A stretch of DNA of 64,000 nucleotides, from positions 372,001 to 436,000 of the forward strand of contig NZ_CANLOZ010000001.1 of NCBI RefSeq assembly GCF_947492965.1, in the 5' to 3' direction. The notes below the pieces were generated by a model. It worked only from the letters and a program-made list of their open reading frames with translations. It made no database searches and was not told where the DNA came from. Within the stretch, counting starts at the first letter, position 1. Each line of letters begins with the position of its first letter. Shown here one piece after another: positions 17,840 through 26,321 of this stretch. A program made the translations under genes and the position numbers. Source of the stretch: an uncultured Aquimarina sp. GTDB lineage: Bacteria > Bacteroidota > Bacteroidia > Flavobacteriales > Flavobacteriaceae.

Positions 17840-20809
17840 ATGAAAAAACATTCACTAAGTAGCAAGGGGCTTTTGCTATTCTTGTTTTTTTTTCCGGTCG
17901 TTCTGTTTGCACAGGAAACAATAACCGGGAAAGTAACTAACGAAAGTACTGGGGAAGGAGTACCTTTCATCAATATCGTAGAAGATGGAACCAATAATGG
18001 AACTGCCAGTGATATTGATGGTAATTTTTCACTTACCGTTAACAATCTTCCTGTAAAACTAAAAGTGTTTGCACTTGGATTTACTACTAAAGTTGTTTCA
18101 GTAGAAAGTACTGGATCGATTACTATTCAGGTTGCTGAAGCTTTAGAAGCGTTAGATGAAATCGTCGTAACCGGTTTAGCTACTTCTGTAAAAAGAAGTA
18201 ATGCCGCAAACGCAGTAGCTTCGATATCTGCAGAAGAGTTGGTAGGGACAACTCCCCCGCCCACGATAGATGGAGCGCTATATGGAAAGTTTCCTGGAGC
18301 AATAGTAAGTGCTAACTCTGGGGCACCTGGAGGAGGATTATCTGTAAAGTTAAGGGGAGCAACTTCGATTACAGGAAATACTCAACCGCTATATATAATA
18401 GATGGAGTATATGTAGATAATTCATCTATTGCTGCAGGATTAAATGCAGTTTCTGCAGCAGCAGCGGGAGGAAGTGCTTCGAACCAAGATAACCCTACAA
18501 ACAGAATCGCTGATATTAATCCAGATGATATAGCAAATATAGAGATATTAAAAGGAGCGTCTGCAGCAGCAATTTACGGGTCTAGAGCTGCGGCTGGTGT
18601 TGTAATTATCACCACCAAAAGAGGGAAAGCTGGAGAAACGAAATATAGTGTTTCGCAATCTACGGGTTGGACACAGATTATCAATCTTTTAGGAACTAGA
18701 AATTTTAACGAACAAAGAGTTGAAGATAGTTTTGGTGCTGCTGAGGTTCCAAATTTTATTGCAGCTAGAGATGCAGGTAGGTTAGTTGATTATGAGAAGG
18801 AAGTCTTCGGTGAGAAGGGATTTATTACTAACACTAATTTTAGCGTTAGTGGAGGTGGTGAAAAAACAAGGTTTTTTTCGGGGATAACCTATAATAATGA
18901 AGAAGGAATTGTAAAAAACACAGGTTATGAAAAAATTTCAGTAAGGTTAAATCTAGATCATAGAATGAATGATAGAGTGAAGTTATCTTTAAGCTCTAAT
19001 TATATTCATTCTTCATCTGATAGAGGTTTTTTTAATAATGATAACTCTGGAACAACTATAGGAGTTGGTCTTACTGCTACTGTTCCTTGGGCAAATTTAT
19101 TCCCTGATGCCAATGGAAATTATCCAGATTATGCTTTGGGATCTTCAAATATTTTGCAGACTAGGGATTTAGTAACAAATAACGAAAAGGTTGATAGAAT
19201 AATTTTGGGAGGTTCTGCAAATTTAGATTTGTATAAAGCAGAAAAATCTAGTTTGGAATTAATACTTAGAGGAGGTATCGATTTTTATGGTCAGAAATCA
19301 CTGGCTTTTTTTCCTAAGCAATTACAATTTCAAAAGCCTTCTAATGGAGGAGTAAACGGTGTTTCGGTACAAGGAGCAACTCAAAATAAAAACTATAACG
19401 TTTCTGGATTCTTAGTTCATAATTTCACAACTGATAGCGAATTGAACTTTAGAACGCAAGCTGGTTTAACAAGAGAGTTTTTCGATAGGAATACTTTTTT
19501 GACTACGGCTAGTGGTCTTGTTGCTTCAGAAAGTAATGTTGATCAAGCACAAAATACTGGAATCAACCAGTTTAGATTAAAACAAGAAGATTCTGGTTTT
19601 TTCGTGCAAGAGGAGATAAATTATCAAGATAAAGTAATAGGTGCTTTTGGAGTAAGAGGAGATAAATCTTCAAATAATGGGGATGCAAACCAGCTTTATT
19701 ATTACCCTAAAGCATCTATAGCTGCAAATCTTCATGAATTTGGTTTTTGGAAAGAAGATAGTTTTTGGAATCAATTAAAGTTGAGAGCGGCATATGGTGA
19801 AGCCGGTAACTTCGCTCCATTTGGTGCTTTATTTACTTCTTATACAGCTTTTACTACTGACGGTTTATTAGGGATTAGTTTAATAGGTACTAGAGGAGAT
19901 TCCAATATTGAACCAGAAAGACAAAAGGAATTTGAAACGGGGGTTGATATAGGTTTTTTTGATAATAGATTAAGTGCTTCTATTACTTATTATATTAAAA
20001 CCGTGGATGATCTTATTTTACAACCAACAAGAGAACCTTCTTCTGGATTTACTACAGAATTTGTAAATGCTGGAAGCTTAAGAAACAATGGTATTGAAAT
20101 TGGTTTAAATGCTACTCCGTATGCAAATGATAATTTTCAATGGGATACAGCAGTAAATTTCTTTAAGAACACTTCTGAAGTTACAGAACTTAATGTACCA
20201 GCATTTAATATAGGAGCATTTGGGGCTACTTTAGGTACTTTTAGAATTGAAGAAGGTAAAAGTGCTACACAAATAGTTGGAATAACTCCAAATGGTTTAC
20301 AGGTATTAGGAGATGCCGAACCAGATTTTCAAATGGCTTTTAATAATACTGTAAAATACAAGGAGTTTGAACTAAATTTCTTATTTCAGTGGAAAAAAGG
20401 TGGAGATAATATTAACCTAACAGCATTATTAACTGATTTAAATGGTACTAGTCATGATTTCGATGATATTGATCTGGATCCCTCTGGTCAGTTAGGAAAT
20501 GGTGATTATAGGGTAAGTCAATTAGGGACTTCAGCAGAGGTTTTTGTAGAAGACGCTTCTTACTTAAGGTTAAGGGAGTTAGGGTTCTATTATAGTTTGC
20601 CAAAAAATATTTTGGAAAGTTTTGCTAAAGGGTATGTTGATAATTTAAAGTTTGGTTTTTCTGGAACTAATTTGATTAACATTTTTGATTATAATAGTTA
20701 TGATCCTGAGGTGTCTAACTTTGGAGCTAATGGTATTTTTACCGGAGTAGAAGTGACTCCATTCCCTTCTTCTAAACGTTATATGTTTAATGTATCTGTG
20801 AATTTTTAA
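17840..20809 (+). CDS. SusC/RagA-family TonB-dependent outer-membrane receptor
   Basis: 989 residues. A signal peptide ends near FAQ. A carboxypeptidase-regulatory-like domain (about 22-100) leads to the TonB-box region LDEIVVTG, a plug domain (about 110-240) containing the SusC-type segment LYIIDGVYVDN and IEILKGASAAAIYGSRAAAGV, and a 22-strand barrel ending in Phe. SusC proteins import oligosaccharides or peptides with a SusD lid, using TonB energy. Its partner susD follows after 4 bp. The ligand is not readable; the nearest degradative enzyme is the alpha-amylase 4 kb upstream, which makes alpha-glucan one candidate. An 18-bp palindrome lies upstream. Confidence 0.95.
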   Translation: MKKHSLSSKGLLLFLFFFPVVLFAQETITGKVTNESTGEGVPFINIVEDGTNNGTASDIDGNFSLTVNNLPVKLKVFALGFTTKVVSVESTGSITIQVAEALEALDEIVVTGLATSVKRSNAANAVASISAEELVGTTPPPTIDGALYGKFPGAIVSANSGAPGGGLSVKLRGATSITGNTQPLYIIDGVYVDNSSIAAGLNAVSAAAAGGSASNQDNPTNRIADINPDDIANIEILKGASAAAIYGSRAAAGVVIITTKRGKAGETKYSVSQSTGWTQIINLLGTRNFNEQRVEDSFGAAEVPNFIAARDAGRLVDYEKEVFGEKGFITNTNFSVSGGGEKTRFFSGITYNNEEGIVKNTGYEKISVRLNLDHRMNDRVKLSLSSNYIHSSSDRGFFNNDNSGTTIGVGLTATVPWANLFPDANGNYPDYALGSSNILQTRDLVTNNEKVDRIILGGSANLDLYKAEKSSLELILRGGIDFYGQKSLAFFPKQLQFQKPSNGGVNGVSVQGATQNKNYNVSGFLVHNFTTDSELNFRTQAGLTREFFDRNTFLTTASGLVASESNVDQAQNTGINQFRLKQEDSGFFVQEEINYQDKVIGAFGVRGDKSSNNGDANQLYYYPKASIAANLHEFGFWKEDSFWNQLKLRAAYGEAGNFAPFGALFTSYTAFTTDGLLGISLIGTRGDSNIEPERQKEFETGVDIGFFDNRLSASITYYIKTVDDLILQPTREPSSGFTTEFVNAGSLRNNGIEIGLNATPYANDNFQWDTAVNFFKNTSEVTELNVPAFNIGAFGATLGTFRIEEGKSATQIVGITPNGLQVLGDAEPDFQMAFNNTVKYKEFELNFLFQWKKGGDNINLTALLTDLNGTSHDFDDIDLDPSGQLGNGDYRVSQLGTSAEVFVEDASYLRLRELGFYYSLPKNILESFAKGYVDNLKFGFSGTNLINIFDYNSYDPEVSNFGANGIFTGVEVTPFPSSKRYMFNVSVNF

Positions 20810-20813
20810 AAAA

Positions 20814-22157
20814 ATGAATATGAAATCAATATATAAATTAATGATTTTTTTACTTACCACGATTGGGATCGTTTCGTGTGAGGTTCAAGAATTTTCGGAT
20901 TTGAATAATCCTGAAGTTGATGCTTTTGAAGAAAACATAACTAGAGGTGATTTACAGGATCTAGTTGGAGGTATATTTTATAGCTCTCGAGTTAGATTAG
21001 GAACTTATTATGACGATGTTGCAGTAATAGGAAGGGAATATTGGAGATTTTCTAGTTCGGATCCTAGATTTACAGCCGATTTATTAGGTAAAGGAACTTC
21101 AATACTGGATAATAATACATTCTATACTACAGCTCCATGGGCCGCGAGATATAGAACTGTAAAAAATGCAAATCTGATACTAGGCTTTATTGATCCAAGT
21201 AAGGATTTATCTGGACAATTTTCGGACGAAGAATTATCTGTTACTAGAGGGTTTTTAAAAACAATGATTGCATATGAATTGTTATTAAACTTGAACCTAA
21301 CATATGATAATGGTATTCGTATTGATGTAGCAGATGAAGATAATCTTGGACCTTTTGTATCAAGAACAGAAGCTTTAACTGGAATAAGAAATCTCCTGGT
21401 TGATGGAGCAAATGATATTTCTAATGGTGGAAATGATTTTCCTTTTGTAATGTCTTCGGGGTTTTCAGGATTTGATACGCCATCAACATTTCTTCAATTT
21501 AATAACGCAATTTCTGCAAGAGTAGCGGCGTATCAAGAGGATTATCCATCGGTGTTAAATTTTCTAAGTAATTCTTTCTTAGACTTAGCAGGTGACTTAT
21601 CTATAGGTCCTAGGCATTCTTTCTCAGAGGACCAAACGGATATTGCAAATCCCTTGTTTTTTGCCTTGAATTCAAGTTCTGCTGGGGCTAGAATTGCTCA
21701 TCCATCTTTTGTTAATGATGCCGAAATAGGTGATACCAGATTGGATAAAGTAGTTTTAAGAAATAGTTCGATAACATTTGATGATTTAACAGGAGAGTAC
21801 GATTTTTTCTTGTATGATTCTAGAGTGGCTCCTATACCAATAATTAGAAATGAGGAATTAGTTTTATTATATGCCGAAGCAAATATTATGGCAAATCCGT
21901 CTGAAACGATTATAGCTTTAGATGTTATAAGAAATGCCGCTTCCTTACCATCATATTCTGGTGGAATGATGGCCTCAGAACTTACCACTGAAATGCTAAA
22001 TCAAAGAAGATATTCATTATATGGAGAAGGTCATAGATGGATTGATGCAAGAAGATTTAATATTTTGGATCAATTACCAATTGATAGAATAGATGATGAG
22101 GGGAATCCAGATGACGTTTGGATTGAATTTCCAATTCCGTTAACTGAGAATCAATAA
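20814..22157 (+). CDS. SusD/RagB-family nutrient-binding lipoprotein
   Basis: 447 residues with a lipoprotein signal (TIGIVSC, lipidated Cys about residue 22). SusD features are the N-terminal LNNP segment, helical TPR-like repeats, and a C-terminal RRYSLYGEGHRWIDARRF motif typical of the family. It would form the lid over the SusC barrel and bind the incoming oligomer. It is on the short side for SusD proteins (about 500-550). ATG codons at 20814 and 20820 are both possible starts. No glycoside hydrolase follows: the operon ends at a strong terminator at 22183. Confidence 0.92.
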   Translation: MNMKSIYKLMIFLLTTIGIVSCEVQEFSDLNNPEVDAFEENITRGDLQDLVGGIFYSSRVRLGTYYDDVAVIGREYWRFSSSDPRFTADLLGKGTSILDNNTFYTTAPWAARYRTVKNANLILGFIDPSKDLSGQFSDEELSVTRGFLKTMIAYELLLNLNLTYDNGIRIDVADEDNLGPFVSRTEALTGIRNLLVDGANDISNGGNDFPFVMSSGFSGFDTPSTFLQFNNAISARVAAYQEDYPSVLNFLSNSFLDLAGDLSIGPRHSFSEDQTDIANPLFFALNSSSAGARIAHPSFVNDAEIGDTRLDKVVLRNSSITFDDLTGEYDFFLYDSRVAPIPIIRNEELVLLYAEANIMANPSETIIALDVIRNAASLPSYSGGMMASELTTEMLNQRRYSLYGEGHRWIDARRFNILDQLPIDRIDDEGNPDDVWIEFPIPLTENQ

Positions 22158-22182
22158 TATTATCTATTTATAATTATATAAT

Positions 22183-22212
22183 AAAAACGCCGCAGATCTG
22201 CGGCGTTTTTTT
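22183..22212. terminator. Strong terminator after susD
   Basis: ACGCCGCAGATCTGCGGCGT (22187-22206) is a perfect 20-base palindrome flanked by an A-run and a 7-base T-run. It separates susD from the converging large secreted protein gene and could serve both. Confidence 0.9.
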
Positions 22213-22248
22213 ATAGATTCAAAATCATCAATATGCTTTCTATTTTTC

Positions 22249-25200
22249 TTATATTTTATTCACTTTCTGTATAATTCTTTTACCAAAAAAATCTGTGATT
22301 TCCATTAAATAAAAACCACTTGGTAAATCGGATAAGTCATATTCTAATTGACTATTCGTAGATTTAAAAATTGCTTTTCCAGAAACATCATACAAACGAA
22401 TTCCTGAAGGAGCGGTAGTAAACGATACGGTATTGATTACAGGATTAGGGTAGAATACAATAGTGTTTAATACGACTTCTTCCACTGATAGTATTTCTGA
22501 TTCACCAACTTCTCTTACCACACTAACTTTATTACTTTGTGATATAAACAGGTCTCCATTTCTATTAAACAAAAGATAGTTAGAATCATCTAGTCCTCCA
22601 ATAATATCTGTTGTGCTACCGTCATTTTGGTTATATTTCACAATTTTTACAGTAGCAGATGGTCCGTTACCTACTTGTTCGTCGAAATAAACAAAATCAT
22701 TAGAATCTACAGCGACAGAACGAATCCCAACAATTCCGGTTAATAGTGTTGTGCTCGATCCATCAGGCGAGATTTTGATTAATTTACGGTCGTTACGATC
22801 TGCAACAAAAAGGTTTCCACTACGATCAAATGCGATTCCTTCTGGAGAGAATAATCCAGTAGTGTATTCGGAAACTGACCCAGCAGGTGTTATTTTAAGA
22901 ATATTTCCACTAAAATTACTTACATATAAATTTCCAGCAGTGTCAAACTTTACATCCCATGGAGAGCTAATCCCATCAGAAGAACCAAGGAATTGTGATT
23001 GTTGTGCATTGGTATCAAAAGTTAAAACCTGACTTAAAAACGACTCTGCCACATAAAGGTTGTTATTCTGGTCAAAAGAAATTCCGTTGTTATTAAAACC
23101 TGTAGAAGCAAACTCTGTGGTTATTTCTATATCCGTTGCTTTAAAAATTTTCCCAGTAGTATGTTCAGCGATGAATAAATTTTGATCTCCATCAAAGGCT
23201 AGACCTCTCGGAGAGTTTAACCCAGTTACATAATCCTCAATTACAAAAGCAGGGCCTTCTACAGTTACGGTGGTACTACATGTGTTTATATTACCTGCAA
23301 TATCTGTAACAGTTAAGGTAACTATTTGTTCTCCAATATCAGCACTAGTAAAATTCGTTTTATCAATGGCTATATTTTGAATGCCACAATTATCCGAGGA
23401 GTTCTCATTTATATCTTGTGCGGATATGTTTGCTAAACCAGAATCATCTAATTGAATACTAAAAGGAGCAATACAATTGGCAGTAGGAAGGATTTCATCA
23501 GTTACAGTAACTGTTGCTGTTGTCATATCAGAATTTCCAGAAGTATCAGTTACGGTAAGAGTAACAATATTGTCTCCAATGTTAGAGCAATCAAAAGTAC
23601 TAGGAGAAACGATAATGGATGCTATATTACAATCGTCATTTGACCCATTGTCTATATCCGTTTCTGTAATAGTAATAGTTCCATTATCATCAAGTTGTAC
23701 AGTAATATCATTTGCTTGCGCTATTGGATCATTTGTATCCTGAACCGTAACTACTGCAGTGTTAGAATCAGAATTACCGTTTACATCTGTTACGGTTAAG
23801 GTTACTGTGTTTTCTCCTACATTAGTACAATTGAAAGTATCAGGCGATACTGTAATGGAAGAGATGCTACAATTATCAGAAGATCCATCGTTGATATCGC
23901 TAGCAACAATACTTGCCATACCACTATTATCTAAAGAGACAGAAATATTTTTAGTAACTACTGTAGGGTTTATAACATCCTGTACAGTAACTATAGCAGT
24001 CGTTTCGCTAAAGTTATTACTTGTATCTGTTGCGGTCAGTGTAACAGTGTTTTCTCCGACATTCGAGCAATCAAAAGTGTTTGGAGTAACGGTTAGACTT
24101 AGATTACAATTATCTGAAGATCCATCATTAATATCGTTTCCTGTAATACTTACTGAACCATTCTCATCAAGTGCTACAGTAATATCTTTTGCTTGCGCTA
24201 CTGGATTTGTATTATCTTCTACTGTTACAAGTGCTGTTGTCGAATCACTATTTCCAGCAATATCTGTTACAGTCATTGTTACTGTATTTGCTCCTAAGTC
24301 AGAACAGGTTAATACACTAGGAGACACTGTAATTGAATCAATAGCACAATCATCTGTAGAACCATTATCAATAGCAGTAGGATCTAAAACAATAAAACCG
24401 TTAGTGCCTAGTTGTACGGTAATATCCTGAGCCACAGGTGTTGGATCGGTAGTATCTTCTGTTGTGCTAATAAAGTCACGACTTGAGTATCTACTTTTAT
24501 CATCAGAAGCACACACGGCTCTTACAAATATTCTGTAAGTGGTGTTAGGATTTAAATCATTTAACGTAAATGGGTTTGTATTTGCTGCATAAATAACTTC
24601 GTCTGATGTACCAATACGAGTAACTGAAACCTCCCAAGAAGTTTCAGAACCATTTGAGGTCCATCCAATGGTTCCAGAAGAACAAGTTTCATTAGTAATT
24701 GTCAATGAAGTTGGTATCTGACATGTAGCTATGGTTCTAAAATCATAAGTAATCCATTTACTAAAACCATCTGTATCACAATTAGATCTTACATATAGTG
24801 TGTAATCGGTATCTTTAATAAGTCCATTAACACTATAAGTTGTAGAAGTGATCACATCACCAGAAACTGGTTCTGGATCATTGAATAAAACAACGGTTGC
24901 CTCCCAGCTAGTTTCTGAATCACCAGCTTGCCAGGAGAAGTCTGCACTGTCCAATGTGATATCTGTACTGTTAATATTTATAGGAGAAGGACATGTTTCA
25001 AGCGTTGTAAAAAATACCTGAGGAGAGTAGTCACTATCAGAAGTAGTACAATTAGATCGAATAGCAATACTATAATTAGTGTCTTGATCTAAATTTGTTA
25101 GAGTAAACGGATTTGAATTTGCCGATATCACTTCTCTTGAAGAATTATCTCGATTGATAACCAAAATATCCCAAGAGGTTTCAGAACCTGCATTTGTCCA

Positions 25201-25995
25201 ACTTACGTCTACCGTCGATGGTGTCAAGCTATTCGTATCAATATCTAAATTTGATGGGATTCTACAGTTTGGAAATTGATAAGTAAAAGTATACTGTGTA
25301 CCCTCTCCAGGGTACTCGGACGTAGATATATTGTCATCAGAAACTGTAGAGCTAACAGAGCTTGGAGATCCTGGTGTAACACTAATAAAACTAATTTGAT
25401 CTGAAAATTCTGTATTCAACCCGATACTTGTAGATTGATTTTCAGTAGAATTATTTGGCCCATATAAAAAAGTAATATTATTTGTGGTCTCTTCGAAGAT
25501 TATTCTGAAGCTAACTTCAGAACTTGTATTCGAAGGAAATTGACTTGTCCAAAGTACTTTTTCCCATTCAATCGTAAATGTTCTAAAAGGAGCTGTTCCC
25601 GATAACAGTGTTTTTCTTTTAGCAATAGTATTATCATTTGCAACAGTCATTTGGTTGTCCCATAAAGGAGCAATAATTGCTGTTGTACCAGATTCATTTT
25701 GTTGTCCAAGATCAGATAGTTCATTAGGTTGAGGTTCACTAGTTCCACCCAGACTGACCTCTCCGTTATTTTTAAATATTAAGCGGTTTATTTTTTGACC
25801 AGCATATTCAAAATCAAAAGGTATGCTAAGTGAACTAAAAGTGTTACGGCTTAGTACAGTTTCATCGGCTCCAACTAATGGGTCATAGGAAGCAGTACTT
25901 TCAGAAAAGGTATAATAATTTTCGATTTGAGCTTTTGTGGTATTCCAACACAAGAGCGTTAAAAGTATTCCAAGGTAAAAATAGTTTTGTTTCAT
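22249..25995 (-). CDS. Large secreted multidomain protein: FN3, HYR-like repeats, NHL-type propeller, T9SS sorting domain
   Basis: 1248 residues. Signal peptide 1-22; a beta-rich N-terminal domain (about 25-240) resembling surface-protein repeats; three fibronectin type III domains (about 240-505), each carrying the phrase ETSW; five HYR-like repeats of about 80 residues (about 515-920) with SxDNC...GxNxVTLTVTD; an NHL/SMP-30-like six-bladed propeller (about 925-1150, repeated PxGxAFDxxGNLFVA); and a C-terminal sorting domain. No catalytic residues are evident. It is probably a type IX-secreted surface or released protein binding polysaccharide, protein or cells. Two paired cysteines per HYR repeat may form disulfides. 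It is transcribed toward susD but separated by a terminator. Confidence 0.8.
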   Translation of the reverse strand: MKQNYFYLGILLTLLCWNTTKAQIENYYTFSESTASYDPLVGADETVLSRNTFSSLSIPFDFEYAGQKINRLIFKNNGEVSLGGTSEPQPNELSDLGQQNESGTTAIIAPLWDNQMTVANDNTIAKRKTLLSGTAPFRTFTIEWEKVLWTSQFPSNTSSEVSFRIIFEETTNNITFLYGPNNSTENQSTSIGLNTEFSDQISFISVTPGSPSSVSSTVSDDNISTSEYPGEGTQYTFTYQFPNCRIPSNLDIDTNSLTPSTVDVSWTNAGSETSWDILVINRDNSSREVISANSNPFTLTNLDQDTNYSIAIRSNCTTSDSDYSPQVFFTTLETCPSPININSTDITLDSADFSWQAGDSETSWEATVVLFNDPEPVSGDVITSTTYSVNGLIKDTDYTLYVRSNCDTDGFSKWITYDFRTIATCQIPTSLTITNETCSSGTIGWTSNGSETSWEVSVTRIGTSDEVIYAANTNPFTLNDLNPNTTYRIFVRAVCASDDKSRYSSRDFISTTEDTTDPTPVAQDITVQLGTNGFIVLDPTAIDNGSTDDCAIDSITVSPSVLTCSDLGANTVTMTVTDIAGNSDSTTALVTVEDNTNPVAQAKDITVALDENGSVSITGNDINDGSSDNCNLSLTVTPNTFDCSNVGENTVTLTATDTSNNFSETTAIVTVQDVINPTVVTKNISVSLDNSGMASIVASDINDGSSDNCSISSITVSPDTFNCTNVGENTVTLTVTDVNGNSDSNTAVVTVQDTNDPIAQANDITVQLDDNGTITITETDIDNGSNDDCNIASIIVSPSTFDCSNIGDNIVTLTVTDTSGNSDMTTATVTVTDEILPTANCIAPFSIQLDDSGLANISAQDINENSSDNCGIQNIAIDKTNFTSADIGEQIVTLTVTDIAGNINTCSTTVTVEGPAFVIEDYVTGLNSPRGLAFDGDQNLFIAEHTTGKIFKATDIEITTEFASTGFNNNGISFDQNNNLYVAESFLSQVLTFDTNAQQSQFLGSSDGISSPWDVKFDTAGNLYVSNFSGNILKITPAGSVSEYTTGLFSPEGIAFDRSGNLFVADRNDRKLIKISPDGSSTTLLTGIVGIRSVAVDSNDFVYFDEQVGNGPSATVKIVKYNQNDGSTTDIIGGLDDSNYLLFNRNGDLFISQSNKVSVVREVGESEILSVEEVVLNTIVFYPNPVINTVSFTTAPSGIRLYDVSGKAIFKSTNSQLEYDLSDLPSGFYLMEITDFFGKRIIQKVNKI
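23245..24450 (-). repeat. Five tandem HYR-like repeats within the large secreted protein
   Basis: Five consecutive units of about 240 bp (about 80 codons) encode similar beta-sandwich domains; each holds an NGS(S/T)D(N/D)C cluster followed by an xTLTVTD core and a VTVxD boundary. The fifth unit is the most diverged. Similarity is clearer in protein than in DNA, so the units are not a recent expansion. Confidence 0.75.
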
Positions 25996-26053
25996 AAAGT
26001 GTTATTTGTTTTCTGTTTTCATCGTAATTAGATACACATTTTTTGAAGAAATG

Positions 26054-26096
26054 TATCTATTTACTTTTTGAATTAATGCAAAAAAGTAAATAGATA
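26054..26096. repeat. Inverted repeat with perfect 16-bp arms
   Basis: TATCTATTTACTTTTT (26054-26069) and AAAAAGTAAATAGATA (26081-26096) are exact reverse complements around an 11-base loop. It lies 59 bp before the start codon of the large secreted protein. It could form a stable hairpin in the 5' leader or be a double operator. Confidence 0.7.
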
Positions 26097-26273
26097 ACAA
26101 AATGTATCCAGATTAATATTGTTTGTTTAGGATTTGTAAGTAGGAAAATTGGTTTTTCAAGTATGTTTATGATTTGGGGTTTATAATAGATTCGGGTTTT
26201 TCGAGCGCGAAATTAACATTAAATTATAAATGGTCAAAATAAGAAGAGGTTAGTTAACAGTTGTTTAAGCAAA

Positions 26274-26302
26274 AAAAACGCCACATTTCTGCGGCGTTTT
26301 TT
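26274..26302 (-). terminator. Terminator of the efflux operon
   Basis: AACGCC...GGCGTT with inner CA/TG pairs forms a stem with one mismatch, and on the minus strand an 8-base T-run follows. It lies 20 bp after the RND gene. Confidence 0.8.
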
Positions 26303-26321
26303 AGTACAATTAAGATGCGAA

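Larger units (their letters stand above)
25996..26321. other. 326-bp intergenic region with inverted repeats
   Basis: Upstream region of the large secreted protein (minus strand). It holds a 16-bp-arm inverted repeat (26054-26096), a smaller one at 26030-26058 built on AGATACA/TGTATCT, a further ATGTATC at 26102, and the terminator of the efflux operon at 26274-26302. No open frame or RNA gene is supported. Confidence 0.6.

Noticed and set aside
23759..24430. Open frame of 223 codons on the plus strand
   Set aside because: It is antisense to the HYR-like repeats; its repetitive Val/Ser/Thr sequence mirrors those repeats, and the minus-strand protein has clear domains.
23245..24450. Possible CRISPR-like or satellite repeat array
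   Set aside because: The period of about 240 bp matches protein domains, units are diverged at DNA level, and there are no short identical repeats with unique spacers.
22183..26302. Similar hairpins (both with CTGCGGCGTTTTTT) on either side of the large secreted protein gene, as mobile-element ends
   Set aside because: Both are explained as terminators of susD and of the efflux operon; there is no transposase or target duplication.
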